The notes below the pieces were generated by a model that had not been told where the DNA came from, did not search any database, and worked only from the letters and a program-made list of their open reading frames with translations. The position numbers were made by a program, and so were the translations under genes. Source: Streptomyces poonensis (GTDB taxonomy: Bacteria; Actinomycetota; Actinomycetes; Streptomycetales; Streptomycetaceae). Taken from it: a stretch of 64,000 bases of DNA. Of the stretch, positions 17,381 to 25,450 are shown one piece after another. Location: contig NZ_BMVW01000021.1 in NCBI RefSeq assembly GCF_014650915.1, positions 26,953 through 90,952 on the forward strand, written 5' to 3'. Numbering within the stretch: position 1 is the stretch's first letter; each line of letters starts with the position of its first letter.

Positions 17381-17704
17381 CTACTTGCCCAGGGCCTTCT
17401 GCAGGTCGCTCTTGTTCATGTCCGACCGGCCGCGGATGTTCCGGCGCTTGGCCTCCTCGTACAGCTGGTCGTACGTCGGTCCCTGGGAGCCCTGGCCCGA
17501 GCGCCGGCCGCCGCGCTCGCCGGAGGACATGTCCTTGGTGGAGGTGCGGCTGGCCGTCTTGGACTCGCCGGACCGGGCCCGTTCCTTGTTGACGGTCCGG
17601 GCGGCGATCTCCTCGGCGCGCTGGGTGCTCTCGCCCCGGTCCTGGGCGCTCTTCTTGATGTGCTCGTACTGCCGTTCCCTCTTGGGGCTGGAACCGCGTG
17701 GCAT
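17381..17704 (-). CDS. Small basic protein with Rho-N/SAP-like C-terminus
   Basis: 107 aa from ATG 17704, preceded by a purine-rich AAGGA. Highly charged and low-complexity, with many Arg, Lys, Glu and Ser residues. The last about 35 residues (YDQLYEEAKRRNIRGRSDM then NKSDLQKAL) resemble the helix-extended-helix of Rho N-terminal or SAP domains, which bind nucleic acids. As I recall, similar Streptomyces proteins have been labelled plasmid stabilisation protein without proof. It probably binds DNA or RNA. Next upstream on the same strand is a 420-bp region without genes. Confidence 0.75.
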   Translation of the reverse strand: MPRGSSPKRERQYEHIKKSAQDRGESTQRAEEIAARTVNKERARSGESKTASRTSTKDMSSGERGGRRSGQGSQGPTYDQLYEEAKRRNIRGRSDMNKSDLQKALGK

Positions 17705-18127
17705 GATCGCTCCTTTCCTTCTGCGAATCGGGTACCCCCTTCGCGGCCGTTGCACATCCCTCTCCTGGTCACCTTGCGCCCGATGGCGCAGCCCTGCGCC
17801 GCCGATGGCGCAGCCCCGCCCACCGCCCGTCCCGTGCGCCTCTCACAACCCGATGTCCCCGCAGCCCTCATGGCACTCGCCGCCCTTCCGCTCCCTCAGC
17901 GGCGTCCAGTTGGCCTGCGGCGGGAACCGTGGACCGCGCGCGCGTGTCCTCCCGGATGTCCAGGAAGAGCGGGACCGGAAATGGATCGCCACAGTGAATG
18001 GATTCGGTGACAGAGGTCACTCGATCCCCCAGTGCACGGAGTGACTCGTTCCATCGTCTCTTCAAGTGCCCGGCCGATGTTCGTCAGGTCCGTCAGGTCT
18101 GTTAAGTCGTCACGAGGGAGCAAGGCG
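17705..18127. other. Intergenic stretch upstream of ssgD
   Basis: About 420 bp without a credible gene. It holds a 14-bp direct repeat CGATGGCGCAGCCC at 17781-17794 and 17803-17816, and a small dyad GTGAC-agag-GTCAC at 18007-18020 that may belong to the ssgD promoter. Frames crossing it lack start sites and consistent codon bias. Confidence 0.5.
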
Positions 18128-18544
18128 TTGTCCACCGTCATCGAGCAGCCCGTCGAGGCCCGCCTCGTCGCCGCCGCACCGCGGATGCAGAGCATTCCCG
18201 CCACCCTCCACTACGACCGGCGCGACCCCTTCGCGGTCCGCATGACCTTCCCCGCCCCCGCCACGCTGGAGGGCGTCGAGGTCTCGTGGACGTTCGCCCG
18301 GGACCTGTTCGTGACCGGCCTGGAGGAGCGGGCCGGCCACGGCGACGTGAGGGTGCGGCCCTATGGGTACGAGCGTCTGGTCCTGGAGTTCCACGCCCCG
18401 GAGGGGACGGCCGTGATCCACGTCCGCGCGGACGAGGTACGGCGTTTCCTGGACCGTACGACCGAGGAGGTCCCCCTCGGCCGTGAGTACCTCCAGGTCG
18501 ACCTCGACCACGACCTCGCGGAGCTGATGCGGGACGCCGCCTGA
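18128..18544 (+). CDS. ssgD: SsgA-like sporulation/cell division protein SsgD
   Basis: 138 aa from TTG 18128, chosen because GAGGGAG (18114-18120) stands 7 nt before it; the longer frame to 18032 has no such site. The SALP core is clear: IPATLHYDRRDPFAVRMTF, then VSWTFARDLF, GDVRVRPYGYERLVLEF and the C-terminal VDLDHDLAELMRDAA. SsgA-like proteins occur only in sporulating actinomycetes and guide septum and cell-wall synthesis; SsgD is linked to lateral wall integrity. The STVIEQPVEARLVAAAPRM N-terminus is what I remember for S. coelicolor SsgD (SCO6722), and neighbours agree. Confidence 0.88.
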   Translation: MSTVIEQPVEARLVAAAPRMQSIPATLHYDRRDPFAVRMTFPAPATLEGVEVSWTFARDLFVTGLEERAGHGDVRVRPYGYERLVLEFHAPEGTAVIHVRADEVRRFLDRTTEEVPLGREYLQVDLDHDLAELMRDAA

Positions 18545-18592
18545 GCGACACCGCCTCGACATCGCCGGACACCCGGGGCACGGTCACCGGAC

Positions 18593-18871
18593 TCAGGTGA
18601 CCGCCGTGACCGTGACCACCGCGAACAGCGCCGTGCGCACCTCCCCGAGCACCTTCCGCAGGGCGGGGGCCGCGGCGCCGCTGCGTCCGGTCAGCGCCTC
18701 GACACGGGCCCTGTGCGCCTCACGCTCGCGGCCCGCGGCGAGGGCGACCAGGGCCGCGTCCCGCTCGGAGACCCCGTCCACCGAGAGCGGCCCCTGAAGG
18801 ATCCGCCGGGCCTCCTGTCCCTGCGGGCCCGCTCCACCCTCCTGGGCCGGTGGCCATGGGCCATGGGCCAC
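18593..18871 (-). pseudogene. C-terminal remnant resembling GPP34 (GOLPH3-like) family
   Basis: 92 codons from GTG 18871, no Shine-Dalgarno. The part after about residue 25 (RRILQGPLSVDGVSERD, AALVALAAGRER, APALRKVLGEVRTAL) follows the end of Streptomyces GPP34 proteins, which carry a helix ending R-x-V/I-L, an x-AL-x-AL helix and a final alanine/valine helix. Full proteins are about 215-230 aa; here the first 130 residues are missing and the presumed start abuts the ABC-F promoter. Probably a gene fragment, although a short functional protein is possible. Family assignment is by eye. Confidence 0.45.
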
Positions 18872-18872
18872 G

Positions 18873-18910
18873 TTAATTCGTTGACAGCCCGCGGAGCGCC
18901 CTCGTACCGT
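18873..18910 (+). promoter_or_regulatory. WblC/WhiB7-type promoter of the ABC-F operon
   Basis: TTGACA (18881-18886), 18-bp spacer, TACCGT (18905-18910), with an AT-rich TTAATT block (18873-18878) just upstream of the -35 box. An AT-rich patch next to -35 is the known mark of WhiB7/WblC-dependent antibiotic-stress promoters. Predicted transcript start near 18917, giving a leader of about 240 nt. Confidence 0.55.
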
Positions 18911-18936
18911 TCTTGACGGTCCTGTTGCCGTCGATT

Positions 18937-19128
18937 GGAGAAGGACGTTGCTCGTCTGAGGTCCTGAGACACCGCGTGAACACACCGTCGTGTGTGTGCG
19001 CAGCGTGCGACCTCGGCGTACGAGCCGTTCCTCCGGCGCGGGGCTTCCTTCTCGGCGTTCCTCCCTTCGCTCCCGCCTCATTCCGTCGCTCCGTCGCTCC
19101 GCGGTGTCTCTCACGCGTCTGCCCCTGA
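18937..19128 (+). promoter_or_regulatory. Leader region with small upstream ORFs before the ABC-F gene
   Basis: GGAG (18937-18940) sits 7 nt before a three-codon ORF TTG-CTC-GTC-TGA (18948-18959). A second ORF from GTG 18976 to TGA 19128 encodes a 50-aa peptide beginning MNTPSCVCAACDLG, with a CACAC-cgtc-GTGTG hairpin at its start. Long leaders with short peptides control many ABC-F resistance genes by ribosome-mediated attenuation. I found no clear terminator/antiterminator pair, so the mechanism is inference. Confidence 0.45.
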
Positions 19129-19154
19129 CCGCACCAAGCAACCGTGAGGCCGCC

Positions 19155-20780
19155 ATGTCAACATCCATCACCTGTACCTCCCTCTCCTTCGCCTGGCCCG
19201 ACGGCACTCCCGTCTTCGACGACCTGCAGATCGCGTTCGGCCCCGGCCGGACCGGGCTCGTCGGCGTCAACGGATCGGGCAAGTCGACCCTGCTGAAGCT
19301 GATCGCCGGGGAGATCGTCCCGGCCGACGGCACGGTCCGCGTGGCGGGCGAGGTCGGCTACCTCCCGCAGAACGTGACGCTCGACACCGGCCTGCGGGTC
19401 GACGAGGCGCTCGGCATCGCGGGCGTCCGCGCCGCGCTGCACGCCATCGAGGCGGGCGACGTGGCCGAGGAGCACTTCACGGCCGTCGGCGACGACTGGG
19501 ACGTCGAGGAGCGCGCCCGCGCGACCCTCGGCGAACTCGGGCTCGGCCACATCGACCTGGACCGCACCATCGGCGAGGTGTCGGGCGGCGAGTCGGTGCT
19601 GCTGCGGCTGGCCGCGCTGCTGCTGCGCCGGCCGGACGTGCTCCTGCTGGACGAGCCGACCAACAACCTCGACCTGTACGCGCGCCGCCGGCTGTACGAC
19701 GCCGTCGCGTCCTGGTCCGGGGTGATGGTCGTCGTCAGCCACGACCGGGAACTGCTTGAGCTGGTCGACCAGATCGCGGACCTCCACTCCGGTGAGGTCA
19801 CCTGGTACGGCGGCAATTACTCCGCGTACGAGGAGGCCCTCGCCACCGAGCAGGAGGCCGCCGAGCGGATGGTGCGCGTCGCCGAGGCCGACCTGAAGAA
19901 ACAGAAGCGCGAACTGGTCGACGCACAGGTGAAGCTCGCCCGCCGCAGGAAGTACGGGCAGAAGATGTACGAGCAGAAACGCGAACCGAAGATCGTCATG
20001 GGGGCGCGCAAGCGCGCGGCCCAGGAGTCCGCGGGCAAGCACCGCATCCTGCACGAGGAGCGGCTCGCCGAGGCGAAGGAACGCCTCGACGATGCGGTGG
20101 AGGCCGTACGGGACGAGGACGAGATCCGCGTCGAGCTCCCGTACACCTCCGTACCGCCGGGCCGGAACGTCCTCACGATCCAGGACCTCCGGCTGCGGTA
20201 CGGCGGCGAGGCCGGCGGCGTCCTCGATCTGCGCGGGCCGGAGCGGATCGCGCTGCTCGGCCGCAACGGCGCGGGCAAGACCACGCTGCTGCGCACCATC
20301 GCGGGCGAACTGGAGCCGGTGGCGGGCGAGGTGACGGCCCACGTGCCGCTGCGCTTCCTGCCGCAGCGGCTCGACGTGCTCGACGACGGGCTGACGGTCG
20401 CCGAGAATGTGGCCCGGTTCGCGCCGGGCGCCACCAACAACCGGGTCCGGGCGCGGCTGGCCCGCTTCCTGTTCAGGGGGGCGCGGGCCGACCAGCCGGC
20501 CGGGACGCTCTCCGGCGGGGAGCGTTTCCGGGCGGCGCTCGCCGCGCTGATGCTGGCGGAGCCCGCACCGCAGCTGCTGATGCTCGACGAGCCGACGAAC
20601 AACCTCGACATGGCGAGCGTGCGGCAGCTCACCACGGCCCTGGAGTCGTACGAGGGAGCGCTGATCGTGGCCAGCCACGACCTGCCGTTCCTGGACTCCA
20701 TCGGCATCACCCGGCGGCTGCTGCTGGAGGACGGGAAGCTGAGGGAAATCACGACAGAGGCTGTCGGGTATCCCTTCTAG
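19155..20780 (+). CDS. ABC-F family ATPase (ribosome protection type)
   Basis: 541 aa, two ABC modules in one chain without membrane segments. Walker A of the first is GVNGSGKS (37-44) and of the second GRNGAGKT; each has a signature (VSGGE, LSGGE) and the ABC-F-typical LDEPTNNLD Walker B. Between them lies a long charged linker (about 220-320) that would reach into the ribosome. ABC-F proteins remove antibiotics from the ribosome or act as translation factors. SD GAGG at 19146-19149 precedes ATG 19155 by 5 nt. The UvrA-like gene follows after 10 bp, and the leader suggests antibiotic-responsive control. The drug class cannot be read from sequence. Confidence 0.9.
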   Translation: MSTSITCTSLSFAWPDGTPVFDDLQIAFGPGRTGLVGVNGSGKSTLLKLIAGEIVPADGTVRVAGEVGYLPQNVTLDTGLRVDEALGIAGVRAALHAIEAGDVAEEHFTAVGDDWDVEERARATLGELGLGHIDLDRTIGEVSGGESVLLRLAALLLRRPDVLLLDEPTNNLDLYARRRLYDAVASWSGVMVVVSHDRELLELVDQIADLHSGEVTWYGGNYSAYEEALATEQEAAERMVRVAEADLKKQKRELVDAQVKLARRRKYGQKMYEQKREPKIVMGARKRAAQESAGKHRILHEERLAEAKERLDDAVEAVRDEDEIRVELPYTSVPPGRNVLTIQDLRLRYGGEAGGVLDLRGPERIALLGRNGAGKTTLLRTIAGELEPVAGEVTAHVPLRFLPQRLDVLDDGLTVAENVARFAPGATNNRVRARLARFLFRGARADQPAGTLSGGERFRAALAALMLAEPAPQLLMLDEPTNNLDMASVRQLTTALESYEGALIVASHDLPFLDSIGITRRLLLEDGKLREITTEAVGYPF

Positions 20781-20790
20781 CGTCGGGTGC

Positions 20791-23121
20791 ATGAACCACG
20801 CCGACGTCAGTCACATCCGTATCTCAGGGGCCCGGGAGAACAACCTCAAGGACATCACCCTCCGTATCCCGAAAGGCCGGCTGACCGTGTTCACCGGCCT
20901 GTCGGGATCGGGGAAGTCCTCGGTCGTGTTCGACACGATCGCGGTGGAGTCGCAGCGCCAGCTGAACGAGTCGTTCACCTGGTTCATCCGCAACCGGCTG
21001 CCCAAGTACGAGCGGCCGCACGCGGAGGCCATCGAGGACCTCTCCCCCGCGATCGTCGTCGACCAGCGGCCGGTCGGGGGCCACTCCCGGTCCACGGTCG
21101 GCACGATGACGGACATCTGCTCCGTGATCCGCGTGCTGTTCTCCCGGCACGGCACGCCCAGCGCGGGCCCGGCGACCGCGTACTCGTTCAACGACCCGTC
21201 GGGGATGTGCCCGGACTGCGACGGGCTCGGGCGCTCGGTGCAGCCCGCCTGGGACCGGATCCTCGACGAGGACAGGTCCCTGGCGGGCGGCGCGGTCCGG
21301 TTCCCGCCGTTCGCCGCGGGCACCTGGCACGGGCAGACCTGGACGAACACTCCCGAGCTGGACCCGGACAAGCCGGTGCGGGACTTCACGGCGCGGGAGC
21401 GGCGTTTCCTGATGCGCGGCGCTCCCGGCAGCAAGGTGGAGGTGACGGGCTCCGGCGGCACCTGGAGCACCGACTACGAGGGGCTCGCCGACCGCTTCGA
21501 GCGCCTCTACCTCAAGCGGGACCTGTCGGGCATGAGCCAGAAGACACGCGACCTCGCGCAGCGCTTCCTCACCGAGGACACCTGCCCGGTCTGCGGGGGT
21601 GCCCGGCTGAACGCGGCGGCGCTGGCCACCCGCATCAACGGCCTGAGCATCGCCGACTGCACGCGCATGCAGGTCAGTGACCTCATCGGGATGCTGCGGC
21701 AGATCGACGACCCGGTGGCCGGCCCGATCGCGTCGGCCGCCGTCGCCGCGCTGGAGCGGATCGACGCCATCGGCCTCGGCTACCTCAGCCTCGACCGGGA
21801 GACGGCCACGCTGTCCGGCGGGGAGGGGCAGCGGCTGAAGACCGTACGGCACCTCGGGTCGAGTCTGACCGGGATGACGTACATCTTCGACGAGCCGAGC
21901 GTCGGGCTGCACCCGCGCGACGTGGGGCGCCTCGGTGATCTGCTGCTGCGGCTGCGGGACAAGGGGAACACCGTGCTGGTCGTCGAGCACGACCCGGACG
22001 TCATCGCGCTCGCCGACCACGTCGTCGACATGGGGCCGGGATCGGGAACGGGCGGCGGGCACGTCATCTTCGAGGGCACCCCGCGCGAGCTGGCGGCGGC
22101 CGACACCCCGACCGGGCGGTGCCTGCGGCGCCGTACGACCGTCAAGGAGCGGCCGCGGCGGGCGACGGGCGGGCTGTGGGTGAAGGGCGCGGACCGGCAC
22201 AACCTGCGGGACGTGACCGTGGAGTTCCCCACCGGGGTCCTCACGGTGGTCACCGGGGTCGCCGGATCCGGCAAGAGCACCCTGGTCTCCGGCGCGTTCG
22301 TGGCGGCACACCCGGACGCCGTGGTCGTCGACCAGTCGTCGATCGGGATCTCGGCGCGGTCGACACCGGCGACGTACCTCGGCGTCATGGACACCGTACG
22401 GAAGATCTTCGCGCGCGAGACCGGCGCCGACGCGGGGCTGTTCAGCTTCAACTCGGCGGGTGCCTGCGGGACATGTCAGGGGCGCGGCATCATCTACACC
22501 GACCTGGCGTTCATGGACCCGGTGACGACGACCTGCGGGGACTGCGAGGGGCGGCGCTTCAAGGAGGAGGTGCTGCGGCTGACGGTGGGCGGCCGCTCCG
22601 TCGCGGACGTGCTGGACATGACGGCGGAGCAGGCACTGGACTTCTTCGCCGGCCGGGGCGACGGCCGAGACCATGAACAGGGCGTTGTCCAGAGCGTTGT
22701 CCAGGGAGACGACCGGGGCGTACGGCGCCGACTGGGGGCCCTGCGGGACGTGGGGCTGACGTATCTGACGCTGGGGCAGCCGCTGTCCACGCTCTCCGGC
22801 GGCGAGCGGCAGCGCATCAAGCTGGCCACCCGTCTGCACCGCACGGGCGTGGTGTACGTCCTGGACGAGCCGACGACCGGACTGCACATGGCGGACGTCG
22901 GCACGCTGCTCACCCTGCTCGACCGGCTCGTCGACGCGGGCAACACGGTCGTGGTCGTCGAGCACAACCTGGACGTCGTGGCGCACGCCGACTGGGTCGT
23001 CGACCTGGGTCCGGACGGCGGCCGGGACGGCGGCAGGGTGATCTTCGAGGGGACGCCGGGGCAACTGCTGGACGCACAGGGGTCGTTCACGGCGGAGCAT
23101 CTGCGCCGGGTCGCCGGCTGA
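20791..23121 (+). CDS. UvrA-like ABC ATPase (UvrA2/DrrC type)
   Basis: 776 aa, shorter than housekeeping UvrA (about 950). Walker A motifs TGLSGSGKSSV (near residue 33) and TGVAGSGKST (near 487), ABC signatures LSGGEGQRLK and LSGGERQRIK, and zinc-type cysteine pairs CPDCDG, CPVCGG, CGTCQG and CGDCEG. The UvrB-binding region is reduced, as in UvrA2 and in DrrC, the daunorubicin-resistance protein. It may sense DNA-bound drugs or damage. Co-transcribed with the ABC-F gene, so a stress/resistance operon is likely. A short insert near codon 630 (repeating GVVQSVVQ, encoded by a duplicated GCGTTGTCCAG) lies outside conserved motifs. Confidence 0.9.
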   Translation: MNHADVSHIRISGARENNLKDITLRIPKGRLTVFTGLSGSGKSSVVFDTIAVESQRQLNESFTWFIRNRLPKYERPHAEAIEDLSPAIVVDQRPVGGHSRSTVGTMTDICSVIRVLFSRHGTPSAGPATAYSFNDPSGMCPDCDGLGRSVQPAWDRILDEDRSLAGGAVRFPPFAAGTWHGQTWTNTPELDPDKPVRDFTARERRFLMRGAPGSKVEVTGSGGTWSTDYEGLADRFERLYLKRDLSGMSQKTRDLAQRFLTEDTCPVCGGARLNAAALATRINGLSIADCTRMQVSDLIGMLRQIDDPVAGPIASAAVAALERIDAIGLGYLSLDRETATLSGGEGQRLKTVRHLGSSLTGMTYIFDEPSVGLHPRDVGRLGDLLLRLRDKGNTVLVVEHDPDVIALADHVVDMGPGSGTGGGHVIFEGTPRELAAADTPTGRCLRRRTTVKERPRRATGGLWVKGADRHNLRDVTVEFPTGVLTVVTGVAGSGKSTLVSGAFVAAHPDAVVVDQSSIGISARSTPATYLGVMDTVRKIFARETGADAGLFSFNSAGACGTCQGRGIIYTDLAFMDPVTTTCGDCEGRRFKEEVLRLTVGGRSVADVLDMTAEQALDFFAGRGDGRDHEQGVVQSVVQGDDRGVRRRLGALRDVGLTYLTLGQPLSTLSGGERQRIKLATRLHRTGVVYVLDEPTTGLHMADVGTLLTLLDRLVDAGNTVVVVEHNLDVVAHADWVVDLGPDGGRDGGRVIFEGTPGQLLDAQGSFTAEHLRRVAG

Positions 23122-23319
23122 ACGACCGGCGGCCCGCGGCGGCTCCCGCGGAGGTTCCTGGGTGGGTCCGTGCGCATCTGCGGGCGTTTTTGTCCCTGCG
23201 GACCCGGACTGCATGATGGGCCGGGATACCAACGGGCTTTCGAATACAAGGACGCCCGGAGCGAACACACCGCGAACACCAGGCGTACGCCACGAGAACG
23301 CCCGAGACGGAGATCCGCA

Positions 23320-24096
23320 GTGCCCAGCAAGAAGGCCCTCATCCGCCGCCCCAGCCCGCGTCTGAACGAGGGGCTGGTCACGCACGTCGAGCGCGGGGAG
23401 GTCGACGTCGATCTCGCGGTCGAGCAGTGGGAGGCGTACGCGGAGGCCCTGCGCGCACACGGCTGGGAGACCGTCGAGGTGGAACCCGCCGACGACTGCC
23501 CGGACTCGGTGTTCGTCGAGGACACGGTCGTGATGTTCCGCAACGTCGCCCTGATCACCCGGCCCGGCGCCGCCTCCCGCCGGGCCGAGACGGCCGGGGT
23601 CGAGGAGGCCGTGGCCGGGCTCGGCTGCTCGGTGAACTGGATCTGGGAACCGGGCACTCTGGACGGCGGCGACATCCTGAAGATCGGCGACACGGTGTAC
23701 GCGGGCCGCGGCGGGCGCACCAACGCGGCCGGGATCCAGCAGCTGAGGGCGGCCTTCGAGCCGCTCGGGGCGCGGGTCGCGGCCGTACCGGTGAGCAAGG
23801 TGCTGCATCTGAAGTCCGCGGTGACCGCGCTGCCCGACGGCACGGTCGTCGGGCGCATCCCGCTCCTCGACGCCCCGTCACTGTTCCCGCGGTTCCTGCC
23901 CGTTCCGGAGGCGTCCGGGGCGCATGTGGTGCTGCTCGGCGGCGGCAAGCTGCTGATGGCCGCCAGCGCGCCCAGGACCGCCGAGCTGTTCGCGGACCTC
24001 GGGTACGAGCCCGTGGTGGTGGACATCAGCGAGTTCGAGAAGCTCGAGGGCTGCGTGACGTGTCTGTCGGTGCGGCTGCGGGAGCTGCACGCCTGA
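23320..24096 (+). CDS. Dimethylarginine dimethylaminohydrolase (DDAH)
   Basis: 258 aa from GTG 23320 with GGAG 7 nt upstream. DDAH/amidinotransferase fold: acidic loop DDCPDSVFVEDT (about 58-69), TLDGGDIL (113-120), the catalytic histidine H163 in KVLHLKSAVTAL and the nucleophilic cysteine C248 in EGCVTCLSVRL, nearly the same positions as in bacterial DDAH. It hydrolyses N-omega-methylated arginines to citrulline and methylamines; arginine deiminase-like or related amidino hydrolase activity is possible. It follows the UvrA-like gene after about 200 bp and probably has its own promoter. Confidence 0.92.
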   Translation: MPSKKALIRRPSPRLNEGLVTHVERGEVDVDLAVEQWEAYAEALRAHGWETVEVEPADDCPDSVFVEDTVVMFRNVALITRPGAASRRAETAGVEEAVAGLGCSVNWIWEPGTLDGGDILKIGDTVYAGRGGRTNAAGIQQLRAAFEPLGARVAAVPVSKVLHLKSAVTALPDGTVVGRIPLLDAPSLFPRFLPVPEASGAHVVLLGGGKLLMAASAPRTAELFADLGYEPVVVDISEFEKLEGCVTCLSVRLRELHA

Positions 24097-24218
24097 TGGG
24101 GTGAACGCCCTCTCCGGACCCCACCCGTTCGGCCCCGGCGCCTTCGGGTCAGGGGCCTTTCACATGTCCGGATGAGCGTCCTGCGCATGCGGTGATCAGC
24201 GGTCTTTACGGCATGCTT

Positions 24219-24293
24219 AACCTACGGTCTCGTAACCTACGGTGTCGTAGGCTACGGTTTCGTAGGCTACGACACCGTAGGTTAGGGTCACCC
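24219..24293 (+). promoter_or_regulatory. 15-bp-phased operator array upstream of the desaturase gene
   Basis: Four 15-bp units at 24219, 24234, 24249 and 24264, with a weaker fifth at 24279, follow aa/gg-CTACGGTNTCGT. Each overlaps the next to build dyads of the form CTACG-N4-CGTAG, and 24234-24249 pairs perfectly with 24268-24283. It ends 42 bp before the desaturase start. The pattern is a multi-site repressor operator, TetR-like in form; the regulator is not in the window. Confidence 0.65.
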
Positions 24294-24335
24294 GCTCGTG
24301 GCCACGCACGTCATCCCCGTCCCCATGGAGCAACT

Positions 24336-25310
24336 GTGTCGATCGCCTCTCCCTCTCTCGGCAGCTCGTCAGACTGGACCGACGCCCGCCTGCTGTACGC
24401 ACTGGAGGAAGTGGTCGAGAAGGAACTGAACCGCCATCTGAAGGTCGCCAAGGACTGGATGCCGCACGAGTACGTCCCGTGGAGCGACGCCCGGAACTTC
24501 CCCGGCCTCTTCGAGGACGGCGACCCCTGGGAGAAGGAGCAGTCCAAGGTCACCGAGATCGGCCGCATAGCGCTGGTGGTGAACCTGCTGACCGAGGACA
24601 ACCTGCCCAGCTACCACCACGAGATCGCCTCGCTCTTCGGCCGTGACGGCGCGTGGGGCACCTGGGTGCACCGCTGGACGGCCGAGGAGGGCCGCCACGG
24701 CATCGTGATGCGCGACTACCTGCTCGCCTCGCGCGCGGTGGACCCCGACAAGCTCGAGGCGTTCCGCATGGCGCACATGAGCGAGGGCTTCGAGTCGGAC
24801 AACCGGCACTCGATGCTGCACTCCGTCGCGTACGTCGCCTTCCAGGAGCTGGCCACGCGCATCTCGCACCGCAACACCGGCCACCAGTCCGGCGACCCGG
24901 TCTGCGACCGCATGCTGGCGCGCATCGCGACCGACGAGAACCTGCACATGGTCTTCTACCGGAACCTGCTGCAGGCGGCGTTCGAGATCGCGCCCGACCT
25001 CACGATGCAGGCGGTCCGCGACGTCGTGGTGAACTTCCGCATGCCGGGCCACGGCATGCCCGGCTTCGAGCGCGCCGCCGCCCAGATGGCCATCGGCGGC
25101 GTGTACAACCTGCGCATCCACCACGACGACGTGCTCCAGCCGGTGCTGCGCTTCCTGAAGATCATGGAGATCGACGGGCTCGGCCCGGAGGGCCTGAAGG
25201 CACAGGAGGAGCTGGGTCTCTACATGGGCGGACTGGACGCGGAGGCCCGCAAGTTCGACGAGAAGCTGGAGGCGCGGCGGGCACGGATGGCGGCGCGGGC
25301 CGGCAAGTAG
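24336..25310 (+). CDS. desA: Acyl-ACP desaturase (stearoyl-ACP 9-desaturase family)
   Basis: 324 aa from GTG 24336 with GGAG 5 nt upstream; the longer frame to 24192 is the operator array translated. Soluble di-iron desaturase: first iron ligands E87 in TEDNLPSYHHE, then EEGRH (E118, H121), followed by ATDENLH for the second half. It introduces a cis double bond into acyl-ACP using oxygen and reduced ferredoxin, tuning membrane fluidity. Length is typical for actinobacterial DesA. Monocistronic, ending at a hairpin (25381-25422). Confidence 0.93.
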   Translation: MSIASPSLGSSSDWTDARLLYALEEVVEKELNRHLKVAKDWMPHEYVPWSDARNFPGLFEDGDPWEKEQSKVTEIGRIALVVNLLTEDNLPSYHHEIASLFGRDGAWGTWVHRWTAEEGRHGIVMRDYLLASRAVDPDKLEAFRMAHMSEGFESDNRHSMLHSVAYVAFQELATRISHRNTGHQSGDPVCDRMLARIATDENLHMVFYRNLLQAAFEIAPDLTMQAVRDVVVNFRMPGHGMPGFERAAAQMAIGGVYNLRIHHDDVLQPVLRFLKIMEIDGLGPEGLKAQEELGLYMGGLDAEARKFDEKLEARRARMAARAGK

Positions 25311-25336
25311 CCGGCGAAGCGGCAGACATCGGGGAA

Positions 25337-25375
25337 GCCTGCCGGAGACGCCTGCCGGAGACGCCTGCCGGAGGC
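25337..25375 (+). repeat. 13-bp tandem repeat, three copies
   Basis: GCCTGCCGGAGAC at 25337-25349 and 25350-25362, with the third unit at 25363-25375 ending GGC. Lies between the desaturase stop and its terminator hairpin. Confidence 0.9.
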
Positions 25376-25380
25376 TCCCG

Positions 25381-25422
25381 GGGGACGCCCGTGCCCGACG
25401 GCCCGCGGGCTCGGGCGTCCCC
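25381..25422. terminator. Hairpin between the desaturase and the HEAT-type remnant
   Basis: Perfect 11-bp arms GGGGACGCCCG (25381-25391) and its complement (25412-25422) with a 20-nt loop that can fold further. Confidence 0.6.
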
Positions 25423-25450
25423 GGCGGACTTCCGTCCTGCGCACGCGGGA

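Noticed and set aside
20824..23808. Minus-strand 994-codon frame over the UvrA-like and DDAH genes
   Set aside because: No family motifs; the opposite strand carries two well-supported genes.
24219..24293. CRISPR array
   Set aside because: Units are 15 bp and contiguous, without unique spacers and without cas genes; they form overlapping dyads instead.
24192..24335. Longer N-terminus for the desaturase (from ATG 24192)
   Set aside because: It would translate the operator repeats into an arginine-rich tail; GTG 24336 has a proper SD.
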